In this document: positions 10,270-18,170 of the stretch, one piece after another | Numbering within the stretch: the first letter of the stretch is position 1 | How the letters are laid out: every line of letters starts with the position of its first letter | Assembly (NCBI RefSeq): GCF_001730685.1 | Contig: NZ_MDJR01000001.1 | Location: 372,001-436,000 of the forward strand | Source of the DNA: Caloranaerobacter ferrireducens | GTDB taxonomy: Bacteria > Bacillota > Clostridia > Tissierellales > Thermohalobacteraceae | DNA: 64,000 nucleotides | Direction of reading: 5' to 3' | Made by a program: the position numbers and the translations under genes | The notes under the pieces: model-generated | Databases searched by the model: none | Seen by the model: the letters and a program-made list of their open reading frames with translations, nothing else | Told to the model about the DNA's origin: nothing

Positions 10270-11088
10270 TTATAAAAATTTTTCTTTTATTTTATTCCAA
10301 AAGTTTTTACTTTTTAAAGTAAGCATTTTTATTGTCATGTCAGATAATTTAAAGTTTATTTCAACTATATTATCAAATTTATACTGCTGACCATCCATTA
10401 CAATTAGAATAGAATTTTCAAATCTATATTCAGGATTAATTTTAATAGACATATTTTCAGGTACAATTATACTAGAAGTTAATGCTCTATAAACGTTAGA
10501 ATTGAGAGGTGCTAAAGGAGTTATTTGAAGAGTTCTTAAAGATGAATGAACTATACTTCCACCAGCGGAATAGCTATATGCAGTACTGCCTACAGGAGTA
10601 GATATTATTACACCGTCGCCGCTAAGTCTTTCTAAGTAAGTATCATCAATCGATATGTCAAGATGAATTGTCTTTGATTCTATTCCTTTAATTGCAATTT
10701 CATTTACTCCAATTAATTCAATACAGCTGGTTCTAGTACAAATTAATGCTTCTACGAGAAAAATTTCTTCAATCTTATATTTGCCTTTAACTAGATTATC
10801 TATAAAATTATCTATTTTATCAGGAGAAACTTCTTGAAAAAAGCCAAGATGTCCTGTGTTAATTCCTATAAAAGGTATATCAGGGAAGTCATAATTATGT
10901 ACAGCTTTAAGGAAAGCACCATCTCCACCAATACAAATATTTAATGCGGCACTATAATCATAACCTTCGGCAATTTGAAAACCTTTTTGGGTTAGCTTTT
11001 CTTTCAAAATTTCAGCTGTTTTAATAGAATCATTTCTATTATTATGTATAATATTGATTATATTATTGTCGAATCCTGCAAAGGACAA
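10270..11088 (-). CDS. nadK: NAD kinase
   Basis: 272 residues, typical of bacterial NAD kinases, which phosphorylate NAD to NADP with ATP or polyphosphate in the cytosol. The GGDG active-site motif appears in NICIGGDGAFLKA, followed by GINTGHLGFF. The second signature is STPVGSTAYSYSAGG. The start is a TTG: GGAGGG (11095-11100) lies 6 bases upstream and no ATG fits. It is transcribed divergently from the RluA gene and ends against the pepF terminator. In many clostridia nadK sits in a recN/argR cluster. Here it stands alone. Confidence 0.93.
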   Translation of the reverse strand: MSFAGFDNNIINIIHNNRNDSIKTAEILKEKLTQKGFQIAEGYDYSAALNICIGGDGAFLKAVHNYDFPDIPFIGINTGHLGFFQEVSPDKIDNFIDNLVKGKYKIEEIFLVEALICTRTSCIELIGVNEIAIKGIESKTIHLDISIDDTYLERLSGDGVIISTPVGSTAYSYSAGGSIVHSSLRTLQITPLAPLNSNVYRALTSSIIVPENMSIKINPEYRFENSILIVMDGQQYKFDNIVEINFKLSDMTIKMLTLKSKNFWNKIKEKFL

Positions 11089-11157
11089 AATTATCCCTCC
11101 AATTTAGAATTAATGATTTGAAACAATAAAGTTGATTATATTATTATTTGTAATTAC

Positions 11158-11180
11158 TATGCTATAATAATTATAGCATA
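11158..11180. promoter_or_regulatory. Inverted repeat in the nadK-rluA divergent region
   Basis: TATGCTATAA and its exact complement flank a 3-base centre. It contains a TATAAT at 11163-11168 that could be a -10 box, though no well-spaced -35 is visible. As the only marked structure in the divergent promoter region, it may be an operator or a symmetric promoter core. Confidence 0.35.
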
Positions 11181-11232
11181 AAATAATACTAATCTTAACA
11201 ACAAACTAGAATATATGGATTGGAGGCAATTT

Positions 11233-12135
11233 ATGACTGCAAAAAAAGAAAGTGAAAGTGTAATTGATTTTTATGTAGACGAGGATGGTTTGTTAATAAA
11301 AGAAATTTTAAAAGACAAATTTAACATTTCAGATAGATTTTTAAAAAAACTTGAAAGGACTAAATCGGTTTTTTTAAACGGTTCAAGAATAAAAACTAAT
11401 AAAATTGCTAAAAAGGGAGATAAAATAACTATTGTTATGGATGATGAAATAGATGAAAATATACCTCAGCAAATACCAATAGAGGTTATATATGAAGATT
11501 TTGATTTACTTATATTAAATAAACCACCTAAAATAGTTGTACATCCTACTAAAAGTCATCCAGATAATACGATTGCAAATGGGGTTGCATATTATTTTAA
11601 GCAAAAAAAGATAAAAAAGAAGGTGCGATTTGTAAATAGGCTTGATATGGATACATCTGGTATTCTTGTTATTGCTAAAAATCCTTTTGCACATCAGCAG
11701 TTAGCGCAGCAATTTGAATCTAATATAGTTGAAAAAAGATATCTAGCTATAGTGGAAGGTATAGTAAAAGACGATGAGGGCACAATAAAAAAGGCTATAG
11801 GACGATATGATGATATTTCTATAAAAAGAACTGTATTAGAAGATGGGAAAATAGCAATAACGAATTATAGAGTATTAGAGCGTTATAAAAATGCGACATT
11901 ACTAGAAATACATATAGAAACAGGTAGAACTCATCAAATAAGAGTTCATTTAAGTCATATAGGACATCCAATAATAGGTGATTCATTATATAATAGACCT
12001 AGTCAATTGATTGATAGACAGGCACTACATTCTTACTCTCTTAGTTTTATAACGCCTAGAAAAAAAGAGAGAAAATTAGTTTTTGCTCAGTTACCTGAAG
12101 ATATGAAGTTGCTTATAGAAAAACTAAGCGGCTAA
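11233..12135 (+). CDS. RluA-family RNA pseudouridine synthase
   Basis: 300 residues. An N-terminal S4 RNA-binding domain (about 20-90, with the IKTNKIAKKGDKI block) is followed by the RluA catalytic domain. The catalytic Asp lies in VNRLDMDTSGILV (NRLD in place of the commoner HRLD). Later motifs include GRTHQIRVHL and HPIIGD. It isomerises uridines in 23S rRNA or tRNA; the exact target cannot be read from sequence. The frame also has ATG at 11215, but TGGAGG at 11221-11226 lies after it and 6 bases before the ATG at 11233, which fixes the start. The stop codon lies inside the terminator hairpin. Confidence 0.92.
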   Translation: MTAKKESESVIDFYVDEDGLLIKEILKDKFNISDRFLKKLERTKSVFLNGSRIKTNKIAKKGDKITIVMDDEIDENIPQQIPIEVIYEDFDLLILNKPPKIVVHPTKSHPDNTIANGVAYYFKQKKIKKKVRFVNRLDMDTSGILVIAKNPFAHQQLAQQFESNIVEKRYLAIVEGIVKDDEGTIKKAIGRYDDISIKRTVLEDGKIAITNYRVLERYKNATLLEIHIETGRTHQIRVHLSHIGHPIIGDSLYNRPSQLIDRQALHSYSLSFITPRKKERKLVFAQLPEDMKLLIEKLSG

Positions 12136-12151
12136 AAAAGCCGCTATTTTT
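12127..12151. terminator. Terminator shared by rluA-like gene and ybjQ-like gene
   Basis: AGCGGCT-N5-AGCCGCT hairpin followed by ATTTTT on the plus strand, with an A-rich loop. It overlaps the end of the RluA gene and abuts the end of the convergent gene. Confidence 0.88.
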
Positions 12152-12473
12152 AATCTGCATCTTTAATTTTTACAGCCGTACCATATACTAAAATTTCTGC
12201 AGCTCCTTGCATAACTGCTGATGTAGAATAACGTATATTAATAATTGCATCGGCACCAAGTTTTTCAGCTTCTTCAACCATTTTCTTAGTAGCAATTTGT
12301 CTAGCTTCATTAAGCATTTCGCTATATTCCTTTAGTTCACCACCAACTAAATGTCTGAAAACTGCTGCTATATCTTTTCCTATATGCTTCGCTCTTATTG
12401 TACTACCTTTAACAATACCTAAAGTTTCTATAATTTCTTTGCCTACAATATCACTAGTATTTACTAAAATCAT
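12150..12473 (-). CDS. YbjQ/UPF0145 family protein
   Basis: 107 residues matching the YbjQ family throughout: an early TLGIVKG, a central block with RQIATKKMVEEAEKLGADAI, and the typical NIRYSTSAVMQGAAEILVYGTAV ending. The family forms small homopentameric cytosolic proteins of uncertain function; a metal-binding role has been suggested. The ribosome site AGGAGG sits 9 bases before the ATG. It overlaps the upstream small membrane-protein gene by 20 bases, so the two are probably translated together. Confidence 0.88.
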   Translation of the reverse strand: MILVNTSDIVGKEIIETLGIVKGSTIRAKHIGKDIAAVFRHLVGGELKEYSEMLNEARQIATKKMVEEAEKLGADAIINIRYSTSAVMQGAAEILVYGTAVKIKDAD

Positions 12474-12672
12474 CTTTGTTTTCCTCCTTTCTATCTTTTA
12501 TTCTTTCTCTAATAACTGTAATTAATAAGCATATAGAGCTTATAAGTGCTATTATAAATAATACAAATAAAAAAGGGCCGATTATTTTTTCATTTATTGG
12601 AATTAGGATTATTGTTCCAACTAAATATAAAACGAAACAAAACACTAAAATCCAACTAAAAAATTTTACCAT
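12454..12672 (-). CDS. Small two-helix membrane protein
   Basis: 72 residues with two hydrophobic segments (about 5-25 and 32-54) and a highly charged C-terminal tail (RERIKDRKEENKDD). The ribosome site AGGAGG stands 7-8 bases before the ATG. Its 3' end overlaps the YbjQ-family gene by 20 bases. That overlap and the good ribosome site support it as a real gene. The family is not recognised. Confidence 0.7.
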   Translation of the reverse strand: MVKFFSWILVFCFVLYLVGTIILIPINEKIIGPFLFVLFIIALISSICLLITVIRERIKDRKEENKDDFSKY

Positions 12673-12757
12673 TTCCGTTCCTCCTTTTATTCTATTATAC
12701 TATATATTTTTAAGAATATGATTAAACTATAAAAATTAATATTATCTGAGCTTTTTG

Positions 12758-12950
12758 ATAATCCATAGGAAATTATAATAAAATCTTATATTTTAGAAAT
12801 TTAATGTTGATTTTATTGAAACTTTGTCTGGCATGTTTACATGCCAGAGTCGTTATAAACTACATTAAAATGTGGATAATTTTAAATATAATTTCCGTAA
12901 TGGATGTGGGCAAAATCTACCTTAATTTGTTTAAATCGAAGATTTTGTTC
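12758..12950. repeat. Double-hairpin dispersed repeat, copy A (193 bp, with internal insert)
   Basis: Starts ATAATCCATAGGAAATTATA and carries the complementary arm AATATAATTTCCGTAATGGAT near 12884-12904. The second hairpin, built on CAAAATCT...AGATTTTG, ends at 12950. About 90 extra bases separate the two arms compared with the other copies. The insert holds its own hairpin, TCTGGCATG-TTTA-CATGCCAGA (12827-12848). This fills most of the 364-base gap 12673-13036. Besides the ribosome site of the next gene, I see nothing else clear there. Related copies: 14073-14186, 34806-34884 and 48348-48460. Confidence 0.8.
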
Positions 12951-13036
12951 TAAAGTTAATAAATAGAAGATATAACAAATAATAATTGCGGAAAATAAAC
13001 TTTTTTGGGGAAAATAATAATATGTGAGGTGATTTA

Positions 13037-13306
13037 ATGTTAAATAGTGTTTTAGAAACACGAATAAGAGATAATAATGGAATATATCATCTCCAGCTTA
13101 CAATACCAGAAAAAGAGTATTTTGATGTTTATGAGGATATAGACGATAGTCACGCAAAAGATATAATTAATCTATATTTAGAGTATCATCAAGATGATGG
13201 AAGACCAACTAATATAAATATAGATTATGATAAAAATTCACATGTTGTAAAAATTAATACTCAACTTAAGTATGAAAATAATGATCATACTAAAGCTTCT
13301 TACTAA
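13037..13306 (+). CDS. Hypothetical protein, 89 residues
   Basis: A soluble, acidic, Asp/Tyr/His-rich protein with no membrane segment or signal peptide and no family I recognise. It has a good ribosome site (GAGGTGA, 13024-13030) before the ATG and ends in a strong terminator, which supports a real single-gene transcript. The region from about 30 to 50 (YEDIDDSHAKDIINLYLEYH) looks helical. The last third suggests beta strands. No function is proposed. Confidence 0.65.
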   Translation: MLNSVLETRIRDNNGIYHLQLTIPEKEYFDVYEDIDDSHAKDIINLYLEYHQDDGRPTNINIDYDKNSHVVKINTQLKYENNDHTKASY

Positions 13307-13314
13307 AATATAAA

Positions 13315-13345
13315 GAAACCTAGATAATCTGTTTATCTAGGTTTC
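13315..13345. terminator. Bidirectional terminator
   Basis: GAAACCTAGATAA and its complement form a perfect 13-bp stem with a 5-base loop TCTGT. It separates two convergent genes and is flanked by A-rich and T-rich sequence that suits both strands. Confidence 0.85.
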
Positions 13346-13347
13346 TC

Positions 13348-13977
13348 TTAACTTTCGTCATTGCTATTTAGCACATTAAGTAATTCCATCATTTGGAACA
13401 TATCTTTCATTTTATCAATATTTTTTGCTTCTTCATCACCAAGCATAGGTTTTATTATGTCAATCATGTCATCAATTTTTATTTCTGATTTATCATTCGC
13501 AGAAGTAATTTTAGATAAAGTTGATATAATAGGTTTAAATTTATCAATATTTACCATTAAATCTAGCATAGGCTTTATAGTAGGTAGTTTATCATCTGGA
13601 ATTTCTTCTTGCAAAGATAGGAATATTTTATTTATACGTTCTTTTGGAGTTATATTAGTTACTGGGGTTATTGGTTCAAAAGTTTTTCCTTTTGTAATAA
13701 ATTCATATAGTCCCATTATTCTGTTTATTTTTTCAAGGTTAATTATAAAAATATTTAATGTGCCTACTATTTGCTCAGGTAGATACGGGCCTACTTTTTT
13801 TAGAATGTATATTTTCTTATCAAGATTGTTAAGTATAGATGTTTTTAGTAGATTTTGCAAAGAAAATCCTTGGTTAATTAACCTTGGCACGAAAATTAGA
13901 GCTGCAAATAATAATAATTTATTATTAAGAGGACTTATATTAATTTGTTTTGGTGTACTTATTTGCAACTTATTCAC
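13348..13977 (-). CDS. Hypothetical helical protein, 209 residues
   Basis: Starts at GTG 13977 with AGGAGG 7 bases upstream. This decides in favour of the minus strand over an equally long frame on the other strand. The N-terminal 30 residues include a moderately hydrophobic stretch (LLLFAALIFVPRLI). The rest is predicted helical. Its C-terminus, reading KPMLGDEEAKNIDKM, resembles the end of the small protein encoded at 15326-15643 (RPFLNEEQAKKLDKL). It may belong to a clostridial spore or envelope family, but I do not recognise it. Confidence 0.7.
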   Translation of the reverse strand: MNKLQISTPKQINISPLNNKLLLFAALIFVPRLINQGFSLQNLLKTSILNNLDKKIYILKKVGPYLPEQIVGTLNIFIINLEKINRIMGLYEFITKGKTFEPITPVTNITPKERINKIFLSLQEEIPDDKLPTIKPMLDLMVNIDKFKPIISTLSKITSANDKSEIKIDDMIDIIKPMLGDEEAKNIDKMKDMFQMMELLNVLNSNDES

Positions 13978-14072
13978 TTTTAATCCTCCTAGATAGTTAA
14001 AATTAAAATACCTCGTACAGTATAGTATGATATTTATTATAAATTTGTTACATGTTAGGTAGAATATTTATT

Positions 14073-14186
14073 ATAATCCATAGGAAATTATATTCCTTAT
14101 TAAATTGTGGATAATTTTGAATATAATTTCCATTTATGGATATAGGCAAAATCTACCTTGATTTGTTTAAATCAAAGATTTTGTTC
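14073..14186. repeat. Double-hairpin dispersed repeat, copy B (114 bp)
   Basis: Compact form of the element: ATAATCCATAGGAAATTATA paired with TATAATTTCC..ATGGATATA, then GGCAAAATCT...AAAGATTTTGTTC as the second hairpin. It lies in the 288-base gap between the divergent 13348-13977 gene and the antiporter gene. Confidence 0.85.
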
Positions 14187-14265
14187 TATAATAGATAAAT
14201 ATTAATTATGTTGAAGAGTTATATTAACTTAAAAAGAACAAAATATAAAGTTAGGGTGATATATA

Positions 14266-15213
14266 TTGTTTATCTCAACAATACTATTTATATTTGGTTT
14301 GATTTTGGTTATAAAAGGTGGAGACTGGTTTGTAGACTCTTCAGTAAAAATAGCAAAAATATCAGGTTTACCAGAAGTATTTATAGGAGCTACATTGGTA
14401 AGTATAGCAACTACTTCACCAGAGATTATGGTTTCTGCAGCAGCTGCAGTAAAAGGACATAGTACAATGAGTGTAGGGAATGCTATTGGTTCTATTATAT
14501 GTAATATAGGATTAATACTAGGACTTACTAATATTATTATGCCAAGTAAGATAGACAAAAGTTTATTTAGTGGAAAAGCTTTCTTAATGGTTTTATATAT
14601 GATACTACTTTTTATCCTAGGCTTTAATGGTTTTATTAATAGAGTTGATTCAATAGTATTGATAGTACTCTTTATTATATATGTAATATACAATTCTTAT
14701 AGCATTAAAAGTAGAAAGACACTAATATCGGTTCAAAGTAATAAGAGAATTTTTTCTAAAGAGATAATTAAAATTGCGATAAACTTTATACTTGGAATAA
14801 CAGCTATATTAATAGGTGCTAATTTACTTATAGATAATGGTGTTATTTTAGCAGGATATTTAGGTGTACCAGAAGCAATTATAGGCCTTACGCTCATAGC
14901 ATTAGGTACTTCATTGCCAGAATTAGTTACAGCTATTACTGCATTAAGGAAAGGGCATGGAGGTTTATCTATAGGTAACATAATAGGGGCTAATATTTTA
15001 AATATAACGCTAGTAATTGGAATTTCAGGGGTAATAACTTCATTAAAACTTTTAAAACAGAATATTTTTTTCGATTTTCCAATAGCCTTAATATTGATGT
15101 TATTATTGTTAATTCCATTATCAAGGAGGAATGAAATTACTAGACTAAATGGTTTAATACTATTGCTAGTGTATATTGGGTATATAATATCACTTTATAG
15201 TGTATTTTCGTAG
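14266..15213 (+). CDS. Calcium/sodium antiporter (CaCA family, YrbG type)
   Basis: 315 residues, about ten membrane helices arranged as two homologous halves. Both alpha repeats are clear: ATLVSIATTSPEIMVS in the first half and TLIALGTSLPELVTAI in the second, each followed by GN.IG(A/S)xxxN. Family role: exchange of Ca2+ (or another cation) for Na+ or H+ across the cell membrane. The start is TTG 14266 with AGGGTGAT 6-7 bases upstream. A nearby ATG in another frame has no such site. It is transcribed alone, with the small helical protein gene downstream. Confidence 0.9.
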   Translation: MFISTILFIFGLILVIKGGDWFVDSSVKIAKISGLPEVFIGATLVSIATTSPEIMVSAAAAVKGHSTMSVGNAIGSIICNIGLILGLTNIIMPSKIDKSLFSGKAFLMVLYMILLFILGFNGFINRVDSIVLIVLFIIYVIYNSYSIKSRKTLISVQSNKRIFSKEIIKIAINFILGITAILIGANLLIDNGVILAGYLGVPEAIIGLTLIALGTSLPELVTAITALRKGHGGLSIGNIIGANILNITLVIGISGVITSLKLLKQNIFFDFPIALILMLLLLIPLSRRNEITRLNGLILLLVYIGYIISLYSVFS

Positions 15214-15325
15214 ATATATTGAGAAGCACAATTTTTGCTGAGAATCATATAATATAATGTATTGTGTAATATGGACATATTTATTTACATAATATAGAAA
15301 AAAAGGTTAAAAGGGGGATGTCTAC

Positions 15326-15643
15326 ATGAGTAGTGAATTAGGTAACGACAGAATAAAAAATCTTGAAGAAATTTTGGAAAAGTTTAAGGGTAAAATAGAG
15401 ATAAAACAGGAACAATTAGAAGAATTAAAAGAATTAGCAAGCAAGTATTCAAATAAGACAGAAGAAGAACTAATGTTAGAGGTTATGAAATATAGCAAAA
15501 TCTTTTCAAAGGATATGACAAAGGAAGAATATATGGATAAGATTAAAAAACTTGAGAAAATAAGACCATTTTTAAATGAAGAGCAGGCTAAAAAACTAGA
15601 TAAATTAGTAGAAGTACTTAAAAAAGTAGATATAAAAGAGTAA
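15326..15643 (+). CDS. Small charged helical protein, 105 residues
   Basis: Lys/Glu-rich and almost certainly all-helical, with a probable coiled coil at 8-40 and no membrane segment. The ribosome site GGGGGATG lies before ATG 15326, and a strong terminator follows. The C-terminal block IRPFLNEEQAKKLDKL resembles the end of the protein encoded at 13348-13977. No known domain is recognised. It precedes the FtsH paralogue but has its own terminator, so it is probably a separate unit. Confidence 0.65.
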   Translation: MSSELGNDRIKNLEEILEKFKGKIEIKQEQLEELKELASKYSNKTEEELMLEVMKYSKIFSKDMTKEEYMDKIKKLEKIRPFLNEEQAKKLDKLVEVLKKVDIKE

Positions 15644-15649
15644 ATTTTG

Positions 15650-15680
15650 AACTTCGAGCGTCATAGCTCGAAGTTTTTTT
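15650..15680 (+). terminator. Rho-independent terminator
   Basis: AACTTCGAGC and its exact complement around a 6-base loop, followed by a run of T. It closes the 15326-15643 gene. Confidence 0.93.
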
Positions 15681-15797
15681 GTTGATTTATATACAAAAAA
15701 TTTTATGTGAACAATACCAAATATTGTAGATTAGACATATAATGATGAATTTGATATACTATAAAATGTATTATGTAAACTAGAAAGTGGGGATATA

Positions 15798-17549
15798 ATG
15801 GTGCTTAAAAAACGAAAGATAATATTTTTTGCATTAGCAGCTTTTATAGTTATAATTTCTGTTTTAATATATTTTCAAATAAATAATAAAGATTATGTAA
15901 ATATTTCATATAAAAAATTTATTGAGTATGTAGAAAAAGGTAATGTTGAAACTGTTTATTTAAGTAATAGTTCTAAGATTAAAGGTAAATTAGCAGATGG
16001 GACATATTTTATAACAGATAATCCAAGATCAGAGTCTTTTAAAGAAAGTCTTTTAACAAAAGGTATAAATGTTGAAGAAATTGAGCAAAATGCGGCAATA
16101 ATGAATTTGCTTACTTTATTATTAGTTTTAGGTAGTTTCGGATTTATAGGATACTTTTTAAGTAAAAATACAGCTAAGCAAGCTCAGAAGGAAATGGCTT
16201 ATATGTCTTCTATAGAAAGTGACTTTAGTAATACTAAGTCTATAACTTTTGATGATGTTGCAGGGAATGATGAAGCTAAAGAAAGTCTTAAAGAATTAGT
16301 AGATTTTATAAGAAATCCTGAAAAATATGAGAGATATGGCGCTAGAATGCCAAGAGGCGTACTATTGTATGGTCCACCTGGAACAGGTAAGACTCTTTTG
16401 GCTAAGGCTTTGGCTGGAGAGGCAAATGTTCCTTATTTTGCTGTTACAGGTTCGGATTTTATACAAGTTTATGCAGGGTTAGGAGCAAGTAGGATTAGAA
16501 GTTTGTTCAAAAAAGCTAGACAAGCTGGTAAATGTGTAATATTTATTGATGAGATAGATGCTCTAGGAAAGAAAAGAGCAGGAAATGTAGGTGGTGGAAG
16601 TGATGAGAGTGATAGAACATTGAACGCTTTATTAACTGAAATGTCAGGATTTAAAGGAAATGAAGGAATAGTAGTAATAGCAGCAACTAATAGAATTGAT
16701 ACTTTGGATGAAGCGCTTTTAAGGCCAGGTAGGTTTGATAGACAAATTGAAGTGGGACTTCCAGATGTAAATGCTAGGTATAAGATATTAAGATTACACA
16801 GCCGAAATAAGCCTTTAGATAAAAATGTAGATTTAAAGAAAATAGCTTATCAAACAGTATATTTTAGTGGAGCTAAATTGGAGAATTTGATGAATGAGTC
16901 TGCTATGATAGCTGCAAAAAGTAATCAAAAAACAATAAAAATGGAACACATAGATAAAGCTTTTTACACAGTAATAGCTGGTGAAGAAAAGAAGGATAAA
17001 AGTACTATATCCTTAAAGGATAAAAGAATAACAGCATATCATGAAACTGGACATGCTTTAGTAACTAAACTTATTGCACCAGAAAATAGAGTTACAAAGG
17101 TTACAATAATACCAAGCACCAAAGGTGCTGGAGGTTTTAGTATGAATATACCACCTAATAGTATGTATCAATCTAAGGAAGATATAATTAAAAATATAAA
17201 AATATCTCTTGGTGGTAGAGCAGCAGAGGAAATTATTTTTGGAAAAGATAAAATTACAACTGGAGCTTCAAATGATTTACAAAAAGCTACTAAAATGGCT
17301 TTGTTATTAATTAGTAGATTTGGTATGGAAGAATCCGCTGGTTTAGTAAGCTACGAAACATTATTAGGCGATAAGTTAGGCAGCAATAATTTTATAGTAA
17401 ATAAGACAAGAGATTTGCTAGAAAAGTTATATAAAGAAACATTGGAGTTATTGAGAGATAATCTAGATTTATTAGAAAAAATAGCTAGTTATTTGATTTG
17501 TAATGAGACTATTAATGAAGAGGAATTGAATTTATTGATAAATCATTAA
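15798..17549 (+). CDS. ftsH: FtsH-type ATP-dependent zinc metalloprotease (paralogue)
   Basis: 583 residues, slightly shorter than housekeeping FtsH. Two membrane segments (8-26 and about 103-122) frame a ~75-residue extracytoplasmic domain. The AAA domain has Walker A GPPGTGKT at 192-199, Walker B FIDEIDALG, and the second region of homology in RPGRFDRQIEVGLPD. The peptidase zinc site is HETGH at 415-419 with a downstream Asp in TGASNDLQ, so it should be active. The pore loop reads VYAGLGASRIR where classical FtsH has MFVGVGASRVR. With the short C-terminus this suggests a secondary, specialised FtsH rather than the main copy. Ribosome site GTGGGGAT. Probable role: membrane protein quality control, perhaps in sporulation (inference). 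Confidence 0.9.
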   Translation: MVLKKRKIIFFALAAFIVIISVLIYFQINNKDYVNISYKKFIEYVEKGNVETVYLSNSSKIKGKLADGTYFITDNPRSESFKESLLTKGINVEEIEQNAAIMNLLTLLLVLGSFGFIGYFLSKNTAKQAQKEMAYMSSIESDFSNTKSITFDDVAGNDEAKESLKELVDFIRNPEKYERYGARMPRGVLLYGPPGTGKTLLAKALAGEANVPYFAVTGSDFIQVYAGLGASRIRSLFKKARQAGKCVIFIDEIDALGKKRAGNVGGGSDESDRTLNALLTEMSGFKGNEGIVVIAATNRIDTLDEALLRPGRFDRQIEVGLPDVNARYKILRLHSRNKPLDKNVDLKKIAYQTVYFSGAKLENLMNESAMIAAKSNQKTIKMEHIDKAFYTVIAGEEKKDKSTISLKDKRITAYHETGHALVTKLIAPENRVTKVTIIPSTKGAGGFSMNIPPNSMYQSKEDIIKNIKISLGGRAAEEIIFGKDKITTGASNDLQKATKMALLLISRFGMEESAGLVSYETLLGDKLGSNNFIVNKTRDLLEKLYKETLELLRDNLDLLEKIASYLICNETINEEELNLLINH

Positions 17550-17577
17550 ATTAAAAATAAAGTTATATTCATTAATG

Positions 17578-17775
17578 AATTGAAAAATAACGCTCATAGA
17601 CAAATCTTTAGAGAAAACATAGACTTATAATTTCGAAAAATCCTAACGCACTCAAGACGTCCTGTCTTGTAGGATGCTGGCTTAGCGTCCATGCTAAGCC
17701 TACGGATTTTTCTGAAATTCTTCATCAAGTTTTCTTTGCTAAAGCTTTGCAATTATTCGCTTTCATTTTTCAATT
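17578..17775. repeat. Long-hairpin dispersed repeat, copy 2 (~198 bp)
   Basis: Near-identical to 10013-10214 in the same orientation, with the same terminal arms AATTGAAAAATAA / ATTTTTCAATT and the same nested GGCTTAGC..GCTAAGCC centre. It lies 28 bases past the ftsH-like stop. With the 6S RNA gene it fills the 606-base gap 17550-18155. Between the repeat and the 6S promoter (17776-17947) I see only a small AAGAC-TTT-GTCTT hairpin near 17801-17813. Confidence 0.85.
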
Positions 17776-17959
17776 ATTACAATTAAGCATGAAACTTTAA
17801 GACTTTGTCTTAGGGCTTAGTATTTTAGAGCTTGTCAACTACTGAATTTCATCAAAAAAGCAAATAAAGTTTACATAACTTGAGATATTTACGTTTTAAC
17901 ATTTTTAATAACGCTTTTTTAGGTTTTTAAAAAGCTTAAATTTGTGTTATAATAAAGTC

Positions 17960-18138
17960 AGACAAAAATCCTGAGATGTTCGTAAGCCCTTGATAATTCG
18001 ACCGACATTAGACATCCGGGAGTTCGGGTTCTGTAGTGTATGACATGCCTAATTAATTAGGAAGTCAAAAGCTACAGATAGAACACCCACCTGTGTGAGC
18101 AGCGGGTGCGAATTAGAAGGGCGACGGCACCACGGGAT
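17960..18138 (+). ncRNA. ssrS: 6S RNA
   Basis: The 5' part TCCTGAGATGTTCGTAAGCC closely resembles the classic 6S start. The 3' part GCGACGGCACCACGGGA matches the conserved closing strand, so the ends can pair (17969-17978 with 18128-18137). Inside, GCCCTT..AATTCG pairs with CGAATT..AAGGGC. A central bulge follows, then an apical arm CTGTAG..CTACAG and GCCTAATT/AATTAGG. Size is ~180 nt. A TATAAT -10 box is at 17948-17953, and a terminator follows directly. Known role: mimics an open promoter and sequesters the sigma-A RNA polymerase holoenzyme in stationary phase. Exact ends are estimated. Confidence 0.92.
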
Positions 18139-18170
18139 AACCCTTAAGCATTAGCTTAAGGGTTATTTTT
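18139..18170 (+). terminator. Terminator of the 6S RNA gene
   Basis: AACCCTTAAGC-ATTA-GCTTAAGGGTT perfect 11-bp stem, then ATTTTT. The stop codon of the convergent spoVB gene lies within the hairpin. Confidence 0.93.

Noticed and set aside
10130-10390. An 86-codon frame running out of the long-hairpin repeat into the nadK gene
   Set aside because: It crosses the terminator and the antisense of nadK, with no ribosome site.
13361-13996. A 211-codon plus-strand frame opposite the 13348-13977 gene
   Set aside because: It has no ribosome site and a hydrophobic, low-information translation. The minus-strand frame has AGGAGG at correct spacing.
14229-14693. A 154-codon minus-strand frame within the antiporter gene
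   Set aside because: It is antisense to a clear CaCA antiporter frame and has no ribosome site or family pattern.
17960-18138. The structured region before spoVB read as a c-di-GMP or other riboswitch
   Set aside because: It points away from spoVB (opposite strand), is followed at once by its own terminator and the convergent gene, and its closing strands match 6S RNA.
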